Shown here piece after piece: positions 1 through 7,441 of a stretch of 64,000 nt of DNA. The position numbers and the translations under genes are program-made. The stretch is from NCBI GenBank assembly GCA_963665575.2, contig CAXXDW010000006.1, positions 744,001-808,000 of the forward strand, read 5' to 3'. The stretch comes from Rariloculus sp963665575 (lineage in GTDB: Bacteria; Pseudomonadota; Gammaproteobacteria; Steroidobacterales; Rariloculaceae). Below the pieces are notes generated by a model, which saw only the letters and a list, made by a program, of their open reading frames with translations, did no database searches and was not told the origin of the DNA. Numbering within the stretch: the first letter of the stretch is position 1; each line of letters begins with the position of its first letter.

Positions 1-275
1 TCTCCCGGAAAACCACACTCCGCTTCAACAAGATGGGACGTTACGGCCCTAGGCTGACGTTTCCTGCCGAAGTGGCGTTCAAATATCATATTATAAGAGC
101 TTACCGCGTAGTGCCAGTGCTACGCAGCGACTATCGACACGGCCATTCTCGGTCAGGCGTGGCGCGACAAATGGAATAGACGACACCAGTGAGCGGGAGG
201 CGTCCACTCCATTCGTCGCTGGGCAGTCAGGCGTCTCGCCCGACGCCGCCGGACCGTTGCCACGAACTGCCAGGG

Positions 276-1448
276 TCAGCCCAGAGGTTCCGTACCTTCG
301 CTCAGAATCTTGATGTACCTGGCGTAGGAGAACAGCTTGTCCCGTCGCCGCCCCGTGACTTCCGTGAGAATTCCGATATCGACCAGGTGGCCGATCGCCT
401 TGCGGACCGTCGGGGCCGACAGGGGCAGCGCTCGTGTCGCTTGCGCCACGGAGACGACGGGCCTGGTCTGAATGAACTGGTGCACCTGGAGGGCGGAGCT
501 GGCGCGGCGCCCCAGCGCCTCGATGGTCTTGCGGTCGGTTTCGAAGAGCTGAAGAGTTGCCCTGGCGGTATCTGCGGCCTGGCGCGAGGTGTCCTCAACG
601 CCCTCGAGGAAGAATACCAGCCACGCTTCCCAGTCACCCTCGGTGCGTACTCGCTGCAGCAACTCGTAATACGTTTGCCGATGGGTCTTGAAGTAAAGGC
701 TCAGATACAGGATCGGTTCCCTGAGCGCGCCTTCTGCGTGCAGCATCAGCGTGATCAGCAATCTGCCAAGCCGGCCGTTGCCGTCGAGGTAGGGGTGAAT
801 CGATTCGAACTGAACGTGGGCGAACGCAGCGCGCACGAGCAGCGGCACCTGAATCGTTCGGTCGTGGATGAAGCGCTCGAGATCGCTCATGCAGTCCGCA
901 ACCACATGCGGAGGTGGCGGTACAAATACGGCATTTCCCGGCCGGGTTCCGCCGATCCAGTTCTGGCTCCGCCGAAATTCGCCGGGGCTTCGACGGCTGC
1001 CGCGCCCCGTTCTGAGCAGCGTGGCGTGCATTTCGTTCAGCAAGCGCCCGGAAATCGGAAGACCTTCGCGGAGCCGTCGCATGCCCAACTCCATCGCCGC
1101 GACGTAATTGGATACCTCCCGAACGTCATCCAGCGGAACCTGCGGCGTCGCGTCGCTCTCATAAAGCAGCAGGTCGGACAGCGACGACTGCGTGCCTTCG
1201 ATTTGCGACGACAGCAGGGCTTCCTTTCGCACGTACATATAAAGGAAAAGCGGAGTATCGGGGAGAATGGCGCTTATCCCATCCAGTTGCCCGAGCGTAC
1301 GATTTGCGGCGTCGATCGGCGCGTAGAAGGGACCCGGATCGACCGGCGGGTCCGGCGGAAGCCGGGGCGGCACCCACGCGCGGACAGTTTCGCCCGCGAC
1401 CGAGTTGGAAATGTAGCTGCCGAGTCGGTTTGAGCGTTTGCTTGTCAT
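276..1448 (-). CDS. Fic family protein with C-terminal winged helix
   Basis: 390 residues. Fic proteins transfer AMP (or another nucleotide moiety) onto protein hydroxyl groups. A Fic_N-like region comes first, then the Fic core with an intact active-site motif HPYLDGNGRLGR at about residues 218-229. Upstream, SSQIEGT (about 80-86) matches the class II auto-inhibitory (S/T)xxxE(G/N) helix. The last ~70 residues look like a winged-helix DNA-binding domain (alternating helices ending in a basic FSYARYIKIL wing). This layout (Fic_N, Fic, wHTH) is common in chromosomal bacterial Fic proteins and suggests an AMPylator that may also bind its own promoter. Repeats of AAGAAAGG lie directly upstream. 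No toxin-antitoxin partner is visible. Family is certain; target protein unknown. Confidence 0.9.
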   Translation of the reverse strand: MTSKRSNRLGSYISNSVAGETVRAWVPPRLPPDPPVDPGPFYAPIDAANRTLGQLDGISAILPDTPLFLYMYVRKEALLSSQIEGTQSSLSDLLLYESDATPQVPLDDVREVSNYVAAMELGMRRLREGLPISGRLLNEMHATLLRTGRGSRRSPGEFRRSQNWIGGTRPGNAVFVPPPPHVVADCMSDLERFIHDRTIQVPLLVRAAFAHVQFESIHPYLDGNGRLGRLLITLMLHAEGALREPILYLSLYFKTHRQTYYELLQRVRTEGDWEAWLVFFLEGVEDTSRQAADTARATLQLFETDRKTIEALGRRASSALQVHQFIQTRPVVSVAQATRALPLSAPTVRKAIGHLVDIGILTEVTGRRRDKLFSYARYIKILSEGTEPLG

Positions 1449-1463
1449 GCAGGCAAGGAAAGG

Positions 1464-1516
1464 ATCCTTTCTTAACGCTGCTCACTAAGAAAGGATATGC
1501 TGTTTACCTTTCTTAA
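1464..1516. promoter_or_regulatory. Triple repeat, probable operator of the Fic gene
   Basis: Three copies of an 11-base element lie just upstream of the Fic start: ATCCTTTCTTA at 1464-1474, its exact inverse TAAGAAAGGAT at 1486-1496, and ACCTTTCTTAA at 1506-1516. Spacing is about one helical turn between elements. The last copy sits 15 bases ahead of the ATG and could also act as the ribosome site. Autoregulation by the wHTH of the Fic protein is an inference. Confidence 0.5.
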
Positions 1517-1570
1517 ACAATCGAAAGGAGGCCGTGCCACACGGCCGTGACCTGCCCCGCCACCAGCAGT

Positions 1571-2248
1571 CTACTTGTGCGTGCCGAACATCATGTCCCA
1601 ATACGGGAAAATCGACGCGAAGTTGGTGTTGAGGTGCTTGTAGTGATGGCGGTCATGCCGGATCACCCAGTAGTTGGTTAGCTTGAATGCAGGGTGCGGC
1701 ACAACAACACTGGTATGCGCCACGATGTTCGCGAACGCATGCACCCCCAGCACTGTCAGAAATGACGCCACGCTGATCGGCCCGACAACGGCAATGCCCA
1801 CAAACAGCGGAACCAGCGCCGCGGCGACTTCCACGGGGTGTATGTACAGTCCGTCGAATGCCGCCGGATAAAGCACCTTGTGATGCACGCCGTGGATCAG
1901 TTTCATCATCCGGGGGTGATGGAGCAGGCGGTGCAGGAGGTAGTACAGGAAGTCGTAAAGAAGCAGTGACGCCAGGACCTCGCCGACGAACAACGCAAAG
2001 CCCGGCGTGGAGTCGCGTACCAGATACTCCGCCCCCACGTACACCACCGCGAAGTAGATCGCGAGCGACAAAGCCATGTTCATCGCGATGTTGCGATACC
2101 TTTGCACCGCGGGCAGAGGATTCCGGACCGGCGTCCGCAATCGATACTTGCGAAATCGCTTCGAGTAAACCGCCCAGTGGGCCAGACCGCCACATGCGAT
2201 GGCCGGCACAAATGCGCAGAGTATTGCCAAAAACAGATGGTCGGTCAT
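1571..2248 (-). CDS. Fatty acid hydroxylase / sterol desaturase superfamily membrane protein
   Basis: 225 residues from the ATG at 2248; an in-frame start at 2281 would add 11 residues, but the 2248 ATG has a good Shine-Dalgarno (GGGAGG, 6 bases away). Integral membrane di-iron enzyme family that oxidises C-H bonds of lipids (ERG3/ERG25-like). Three histidine clusters are present: HRLLHH, HGVHH and HDRHHYKH, together the eight-His iron ligand set of the family. At least four hydrophobic segments are visible. The C-terminal block (HLNTNFASIFPYWDMMFGTH) is typical of small bacterial members. Substrate cannot be read from sequence; because this genome encodes a sterol operon 40 kb away, a sterol substrate is possible but not shown. 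Confidence 0.85.
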   Translation of the reverse strand: MTDHLFLAILCAFVPAIACGGLAHWAVYSKRFRKYRLRTPVRNPLPAVQRYRNIAMNMALSLAIYFAVVYVGAEYLVRDSTPGFALFVGEVLASLLLYDFLYYLLHRLLHHPRMMKLIHGVHHKVLYPAAFDGLYIHPVEVAAALVPLFVGIAVVGPISVASFLTVLGVHAFANIVAHTSVVVPHPAFKLTNYWVIRHDRHHYKHLNTNFASIFPYWDMMFGTHK

Positions 2249-2510
2249 CGTTGTCCTCCCAGCCTGCCACCGCAGCGCCACGACCTGATGTAAAAAGCAC
2301 TCAAAGTCGGACCCGCAGCCCGTGCTACCCCATTGTACTCCCTCCGCACTGTCGCTCCGATGTCGCCCATTGGCCTGCTGCCCGCAGCGTAATTTGCATT
2401 GGATGGGCGAGTCCTGTCATTTTCCTGCAGCCCGGCACCTGAAGCGTCGACTGCGACCGGAACTCGGAGCGCAGCCTTGTGAGCCTGCCGTCACAATGGC
2501 CATAATCCCG

Positions 2511-2585
2511 CTGACGGCTGACGGCTGACGGCTGACGGCTGACGGCTGACGGCTGACGGCTGACGGCTGACGGCTGACGGCTGAC
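2511..2585. repeat. Heptamer tandem repeat (CTGACGG)n
   Basis: Ten perfect copies of the 7-mer CTGACGG (2511-2580) plus five further bases, with no mismatch. It ends 13 bases before tRNA-Arg(CCG), in the otherwise gene-free stretch 2249-2598. A perfect array implies recent expansion or ongoing slippage. Nothing else is recognised in that stretch. Confidence 0.95.
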
Positions 2586-2598
2586 CGATCTCGCATTA

Positions 2599-2674
2599 GC
2601 GCCCGTAGCTCAGTGGATAGAGCGCTGCCCTCCGGAGGCAGAAGTCGGGGGTTCGAATCCCTCCGGGCGCGCCA
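2599..2674 (+). tRNA. tRNA-Arg (anticodon CCG)
   Basis: A full cloverleaf can be drawn: acceptor GCGCCCG (2599-2605) pairs with CGGGCGC (2664-2670); the D-stem begins GCTC; the anticodon stem CTGCC/GGCAG encloses loop CTCCGGA, with anticodon CCG; the T-arm has GTTCGAATC. Discriminator G and an encoded CCA end (2672-2674) are present. It reads CGG codons, which are frequent in this GC-rich genome. Confidence 0.97.
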
Positions 2675-2745
2675 ACTTCCGACGGCCCGTTCCGGACACA
2701 TGGTTTACACGTTCCCCGGAAAGAAATGACCGTCCACAGCGCCGA

Positions 2746-3903
2746 TCAAAGCAAATTGCCTCCCCAAAGTTGTTCAAGAAAAACGGGCCACGGCAAGATC
2801 TCCACTATCCCGGACAGGCGCGGGGCCGGTTCGCCACAAACGACGACTACACGCTCGCTCTTGTGCTCTTCCACAAACGAACGTATCCCTTTCAAATCCT
2901 CAGGACGCACGCGCGCGCCCTTGACTTCGATGGCCACCTCTGCGTTCCGGCCTGCGATAAAGTCCACTTCCAAACCGGTCTTGGTGCGCCAGTAGCGGAT
3001 GGGAAAGTCCTGCTCCCGGTAACTGCGATACGCGAGCAATTCCATGAGGATGAAGTGTTCCAGGGCACGCCCGAAGTCGGGGCCCGCCGGACGATCAATG
3101 CGGCGACCGCTCAGAACGCCGGCAACACCCACATCAAAAAGGTAGAACTTCGGCGCGCGGGTAATGATGGCGCGTGATCGGCGGCGCGCGAACGGTTCAA
3201 TCATGGTGCCTAGAAGAGTATCTTCGAGAATCTGGAAATATTCCTTCACTGTCTTGGAGTCCACGCCACAGTCCCGTGCAAGGCTTGAGAAATTCAACAT
3301 TTCTCCATGGCTGAAGCCCAGGGCTTCGAAAAAGCGTGAAAAGGCGGCGACGTTTCGCGCGAGGCCTTCGTTGAAAACTTCCTCCTTCAGGTAGTCGTTG
3401 CAGTAACCGTCCAGCGCCTTGCGGTAGTGCGAACTGTCGTAGTGGGTCGGCACCAGGCCGCGATTCAGCGCGCGCAGAAGATCGAAGTTCGGCAGTTCCC
3501 GCCAGGTAAGCGGGTGCAGGCGAAAGCGCCATGCTCTCCCGCCCAGCAGGTTGCCGCCGCCGCGCTTCAGCTTGCGTGCGCTGGAACCGCACAGGATGAA
3601 GGCCAACCCCTCCGTCTCGATCAGGCGATGTGTTTCATCGAGAATTGCCGGTGCCTTTTGCACCTCGTCAACAATGATGGGCTGGCGGCGTTGCTCTTCG
3701 GGCAGCGCCATGAGCTGTTCCGCCATGCTCCAGGGTTCGCGAGTAAGCTGGACGAGCAGGCGCGTGTCCAGGAGGTCGAAGCGCGGCGAGTCCGGGAATC
3801 GTTCGGCAAGAAGCGTTGATTTGCCGACCTTTCGCGGTCCCCAGAGAAAGGCGGATTGCCCCCGCGGAAGGTCCATCCGAAGCTCGCGCCGGTAGAGACT
3901 CAT
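2746..3903 (-). CDS. AAA family ATPase with DUF4143 domain
   Basis: 385 residues. N-terminal P-loop ATPase (AAA_14 type): Walker A GPRKVGKST at about 21-29, Walker B IIVDEVQ at about 76-82, and a sensor-like FILCGSSAR at about 102-110. The C-terminal DUF4143 half carries a PD-(D/E)xK-like core, EVDFIAG...AIEVKG, with an acidic/lysine arrangement like restriction-type nucleases. Such proteins are widespread, often patchily distributed, and their role is not settled. The gene faces the tRNA-Arg gene. A short inverted repeat, GGAGT/ACTCC (3937-3948), lies about 35 bases upstream of the start. Confidence 0.88.
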   Translation of the reverse strand: MSLYRRELRMDLPRGQSAFLWGPRKVGKSTLLAERFPDSPRFDLLDTRLLVQLTREPWSMAEQLMALPEEQRRQPIIVDEVQKAPAILDETHRLIETEGLAFILCGSSARKLKRGGGNLLGGRAWRFRLHPLTWRELPNFDLLRALNRGLVPTHYDSSHYRKALDGYCNDYLKEEVFNEGLARNVAAFSRFFEALGFSHGEMLNFSSLARDCGVDSKTVKEYFQILEDTLLGTMIEPFARRRSRAIITRAPKFYLFDVGVAGVLSGRRIDRPAGPDFGRALEHFILMELLAYRSYREQDFPIRYWRTKTGLEVDFIAGRNAEVAIEVKGARVRPEDLKGIRSFVEEHKSERVVVVCGEPAPRLSGIVEILPWPVFLEQLWGGNLL

Positions 3904-3909
3904 TCGTAA

Positions 3910-4122
3910 TTAATTCCGAAAAAGATCGATCAAATCGGAGTGTACTCCAAAATAGTTAGCGGTCAACACGTGGGCGGCGACGCCCTGATCGATCTCGTGG
4001 AGACGGTCCAGGGGACCATTTTGGGGCACTGAGGAATATAGCTCGCGCTGGAGCTGCGTGAGCTTGAGCGCCAGAGTGGCCAGCAGTGCGACCGGTATCA
4101 TGCTGACCTCGGAGGACCGCAT
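3910..4122 (-). CDS. Possible small protein upstream of the AAA ATPase
   Basis: 70-codon reading frame ending 6 bases before the ATPase start, same strand. It has low arginine content and a leucine-rich amphipathic N-terminal half, unlike the Arg/Pro/Ser-rich shadow frames typical of this genome. No family is recognised and no clear ribosome site is seen. The alternative is a plain non-coding leader of the ATPase gene. Confidence 0.25.
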   Translation of the reverse strand: MRSSEVSMIPVALLATLALKLTQLQRELYSSVPQNGPLDRLHEIDQGVAAHVLTANYFGVHSDLIDLFRN

Positions 4123-4233
4123 CGCCGGATGATTCTCATTAGCGAGAGTGATACCCGGGCGGTAGGTCTATCCAGAGCGCTACCATTGAGGTAGGTGTTG
4201 TAGAACAGTACAAAACGTTCGCAGGAAGTCGCG

Positions 4234-4836
4234 ATGTCAGACCCGAGAATTACCGAACTGGAACAGCAAATCCTCGAGCTCACGGGGAAGCTGAACGAAT
4301 TGCGCAAGGAAGCCTCGCCCCAGCCGGTGCCGGCCTACCGCTTCGAAACGTTTACCGGCGATGTTTCCCTGCTCGATCTCTTCGCCGGCAAGGAGCAGTT
4401 GCTGGCCATTCACAACATGGGCCACGGATGCCGCTATTGCACCTTGTGGGCCGACGGCTTCAACGGCTTGCTTGCGCACCTGGAGACCGCCATGTCCGTG
4501 GTGTTGCTGTCCCGGGACCCTCCCCAGCTACAACGCGACTTTGCAAGCTCCCGCAACTGGCGCTTTCGCCTCGCTTCCCACGGTGGCGGCCGCTACATCA
4601 GCGAGCAGACGGTGATGGAGGGCATGGACAACATGCCGGGCGCGGTCGTCTACGAGCGGTCGGGCGATCAGGTGTTCCGCAAGAACAGCGCCGTATTCGG
4701 CCCCGGCGATCTCTACTGTTCGTTCTGGCCGCTGCTCGCCCTTGCGGGCATGGACCTGAGCCAGTGGACGCCCCAGTACCGTTACTGGACGCCTCCGGCG
4801 AGCATGGATGACGGCGGGGAGAATCTGCTCGATTAG
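4234..4836 (+). CDS. DUF899-type thioredoxin-like protein
   Basis: 200 residues. A short N-terminal coiled coil (about 5-28) precedes a thioredoxin-fold domain. The segment NMGHGCRYCTLWADGFNG (about 61-78) gives the CxxC-like CRYC pair at the position of the redox centre in DUF899 proteins, and the later VYERSGDQVFR and DLYCSFWPLL blocks also fit. Molecular role is unknown; DUF899 members are annotated as thioredoxin-like without a defined substrate. It stands alone between convergent and downstream genes. Confidence 0.8.
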   Translation: MSDPRITELEQQILELTGKLNELRKEASPQPVPAYRFETFTGDVSLLDLFAGKEQLLAIHNMGHGCRYCTLWADGFNGLLAHLETAMSVVLLSRDPPQLQRDFASSRNWRFRLASHGGGRYISEQTVMEGMDNMPGAVVYERSGDQVFRKNSAVFGPGDLYCSFWPLLALAGMDLSQWTPQYRYWTPPASMDDGGENLLD

Positions 4837-5005
4837 CGCGGCGATGCGTCCGGCGCGGTCACGCCAAATCGGCGGTTCGGTGGCGTGGCGGCGCGGCGGT
4901 TGGACTTTCGCCCCCGATCGTTCAGCGCATCCGGGACGCTCGGGGTCTCGATGAGATCCCATTTGTGTAAACGATGTCTTCGTATATGGATTCCTTCTCT
5001 ACCGA

Positions 5006-5074
5006 GCGTTGGAAGTAGCCTGTTCGACATCGAACGTTCGACATCGAACGCGTTGGAAGTGCCCCTAGGCACTT
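5006..5074. repeat. Nested palindromic repeat cluster
   Basis: In the gene-free stretch 4837-5231. Two back-to-back perfect copies of the palindromic 14-mer GTTCGACATCGAAC (5022-5035 and 5036-5049) are bracketed by direct repeats GCGTTGGAAGT (5006-5016 and 5050-5060). A 7-bp stem, AAGTGCC/GGCACTT with loop CCTA (5057-5074), follows. The rest of the stretch holds nothing recognisable. Confidence 0.85.
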
Positions 5075-5231
5075 TCGCTGGGAATACACACCGCCAGCTT
5101 GGCAGATCGCGACGCCGCATCAAGGTGAGGAGGAGTCCATCCCATTGGATTACTGTGTAAGCTATCGCTTGCCAGGCACTACAGTTCATCCCATCGAATG
5201 GACGAAACCCAACTCCTGGAGTAGACAGAAA

Positions 5232-7352
5232 ATGCTGATGCGAGCGGCGATTTGCACTGTGCTGGCACTGAAGATGACTGCGGTCTGGGCCCAACAGGCG
5301 CCGACCCAGCCAAGCGATTCGATTGACATGGAAGACCCATACATCTGGCTTGAGGACGTCGAGGGCGAGGAAGCGCTCGCCTGGGTGGAGCAGCAGAACG
5401 AGCAGTCGGTCGCGTACCTCGAATCGTTGCCGATGTTCGACGAGCTTTTCGAGCGCAGTCTCGAGATTCTCGATTCCGACGATCGCATCGCCTTTCCCGG
5501 GGTTCGAGGCGGCCACGTCTTCAATTTCTGGCGGGACGCGAGCAATACACGCGGCCTGTGGCGCCGCACGACCGTCGAAGATTACGTTTCCGGAGATCCT
5601 GACTGGGAAATCTTGCTGAACCTGGACGCGCTCGCCGAATCCGAAGGCGAGGACTGGGTCTGGGGCGGCGTTTCCTGCCTGCGCCCGGACTACCGCATCT
5701 GCATGGTGGAGTTGTCTCGCGGCGGCGCCGACGCTGCGGTCATGCGCGAGTTCGACGTCGAGAACAGGGCGTTCGTCGACGATGGGTTCGTCGTCCCCGA
5801 GGCGAAGTCCCGGCTGAGCTGGATCGACGGCGACGCGGTGTTCATCGGCACCGACTTCGGTGACGGTACGCTCACCGACTCCGGCTACCCCCGCACTGCT
5901 CGAATCTGGAGGCGGGACGAGCCCCTTGCGGACGCCGCCGAAATCTTCGCAGGCGAACAGTCCGATGTCGCGGCAAATGTATATCGCCGGTGGGATGGCA
6001 ACTCTCCCTACGACATCGCCGCAAGGTCATTGTCGTTCTACACGTCGACAAGCTATCTGGTGACGGGCGAAGGCGAGTTCACACCGATCGAAATCCCCGA
6101 GGATGCGAATCTCGAGCGCGTGTTCAACGGGCAGATGCTGGTGGCGCTCAAGTCCGACTGGACCGTGGACGGCGAAACGTTCGTTCAAGGGTCGCTGGTT
6201 GCCGCGGACTTCGAGAAGTTCCTGCAGGGTGAACCGGACTTCCACGCGTTGTTCGTGCCGACGCCGACTACAGCGTTGGTGGACGGCGGAGTGACGACGA
6301 CGCGCGACTACCTGATCCTCAACGTGCTGGACAACGTGGCCAACAGGCTGGTTCGCTACGAATTGCGCGACGGCGAATGGGTTTCGCACGACATCGACAC
6401 CGAAGCGCTCGGCAGTATCAGGGTGGTCGCCGCGTCGGACACCTCGAACACGATGTTTTTCTCTTACGAGAATTTCCTGACGCCCGACACGCTTTATGTC
6501 TCGCGGGACGGCGGCGCGAGCGCCGAAGCGCTGCAATCCTTGCCCGAATTCTTCGACGCGGAGGGAGTCACCGTCGAACAGCGCTTCGCCACGAGTTCGG
6601 ATGGCACGAGAGTCCCCTATTTTGTGGTGCTTCCCGCGGGATTCGAAGCGAATGGCGACACGCCGACGCTGCTGTATGGCTACGGTGGCTTCGAGATCAG
6701 TCTGACCCCCGGTTACAGCTCGATCGCGGGCCATAGCTGGATTGCTCGCGGAGGCGCCTACGTCATCGCCAATATCCGCGGCGGCGGAGAGTATGGGCCG
6801 CGCTGGCACCAGGCGGCGCTGAAGGAAAACCGGCAACGCGCCTACGATGATTTCATTGCGGTTGCTGAGGACCTGATCGAGCGCGGCGTGACGAGTCCCC
6901 GTCACCTCGGCATCCGCGGCGGTTCCAACGGCGGTCTGCTCACGGGCGTGATGCTGACGCAGCGGCCGGATCTCTGGAACGCGGTGATCGTGCAGGTGCC
7001 GTTACTCGACATGAGGCGCTACAACCAGCTTCTGGCGGGCGCCTCCTGGATGGCCGAGTACGGCGATCCGGATACCGAGGATTGGGCGTACATCAGCGAA
7101 TACTCGCCGTACCAGAACGTTGAACGCGGCGTGGACTACCCGAAAGCGTTCTTCACCACGTCGACGCGAGACGACCGCGTCCACCCGGGCCACGCGAGAA
7201 AAATGGTCGCGCGGATGACGGAAATGGGCCACGACCTGCTCTATTTCGAAAACACGGTGGGCGGACATGCCGGCGCCTCGGACAACACGCAAAGGGCAAG
7301 GAACGAGGCCATGATCTATAGCTACCTGTGGGATCAACTGGGCGGGAAGTAA
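5232..7352 (+). CDS. Secreted prolyl oligopeptidase (peptidase family S9A)
   Basis: 706 residues from the ATG at 5232, chosen because it begins a signal peptide (MLMRAAICTVLALKMTAVWA, likely cut before QQAP) and follows a GGAG site; an earlier in-frame ATG at 5145 lacks both. Residues ~40-420 form the seven-blade beta-propeller region, the remainder the alpha/beta-hydrolase domain. Catalytic triad: Ser of GGSNGG (about residue 565), Asp in STRDDRV, His in GGHAGASD (about 679). Cleaves short peptides after proline, here in the periplasm. The beta-lactamase-like gene follows 90 bases downstream on the same strand, so the two may be co-transcribed and both secreted. Confidence 0.93.
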   Translation: MLMRAAICTVLALKMTAVWAQQAPTQPSDSIDMEDPYIWLEDVEGEEALAWVEQQNEQSVAYLESLPMFDELFERSLEILDSDDRIAFPGVRGGHVFNFWRDASNTRGLWRRTTVEDYVSGDPDWEILLNLDALAESEGEDWVWGGVSCLRPDYRICMVELSRGGADAAVMREFDVENRAFVDDGFVVPEAKSRLSWIDGDAVFIGTDFGDGTLTDSGYPRTARIWRRDEPLADAAEIFAGEQSDVAANVYRRWDGNSPYDIAARSLSFYTSTSYLVTGEGEFTPIEIPEDANLERVFNGQMLVALKSDWTVDGETFVQGSLVAADFEKFLQGEPDFHALFVPTPTTALVDGGVTTTRDYLILNVLDNVANRLVRYELRDGEWVSHDIDTEALGSIRVVAASDTSNTMFFSYENFLTPDTLYVSRDGGASAEALQSLPEFFDAEGVTVEQRFATSSDGTRVPYFVVLPAGFEANGDTPTLLYGYGGFEISLTPGYSSIAGHSWIARGGAYVIANIRGGGEYGPRWHQAALKENRQRAYDDFIAVAEDLIERGVTSPRHLGIRGGSNGGLLTGVMLTQRPDLWNAVIVQVPLLDMRRYNQLLAGASWMAEYGDPDTEDWAYISEYSPYQNVERGVDYPKAFFTTSTRDDRVHPGHARKMVARMTEMGHDLLYFENTVGGHAGASDNTQRARNEAMIYSYLWDQLGGK

Positions 7353-7441
7353 CGACCGGATGGCGCCTGAGGCGCGAGTTCCCGGCACCTGGCCCTGATT
7401 TACCGCTTTCCTTCCACCGAATCTCTGGAGACGGAAGAAAA

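Noticed and set aside
3..178. Partial plus-strand gene at the left edge
   Set aside because: A 58-codon frame without stops enters the window, but it has no recognisable family or codon pattern; a 6-bp hairpin (GCGTAG/CTACGC near 105-124) is the only structure seen.
2511..2585. CRISPR-like array next to the tRNA
   Set aside because: The units are 7 bases with no spacers; it is a simple tandem repeat.
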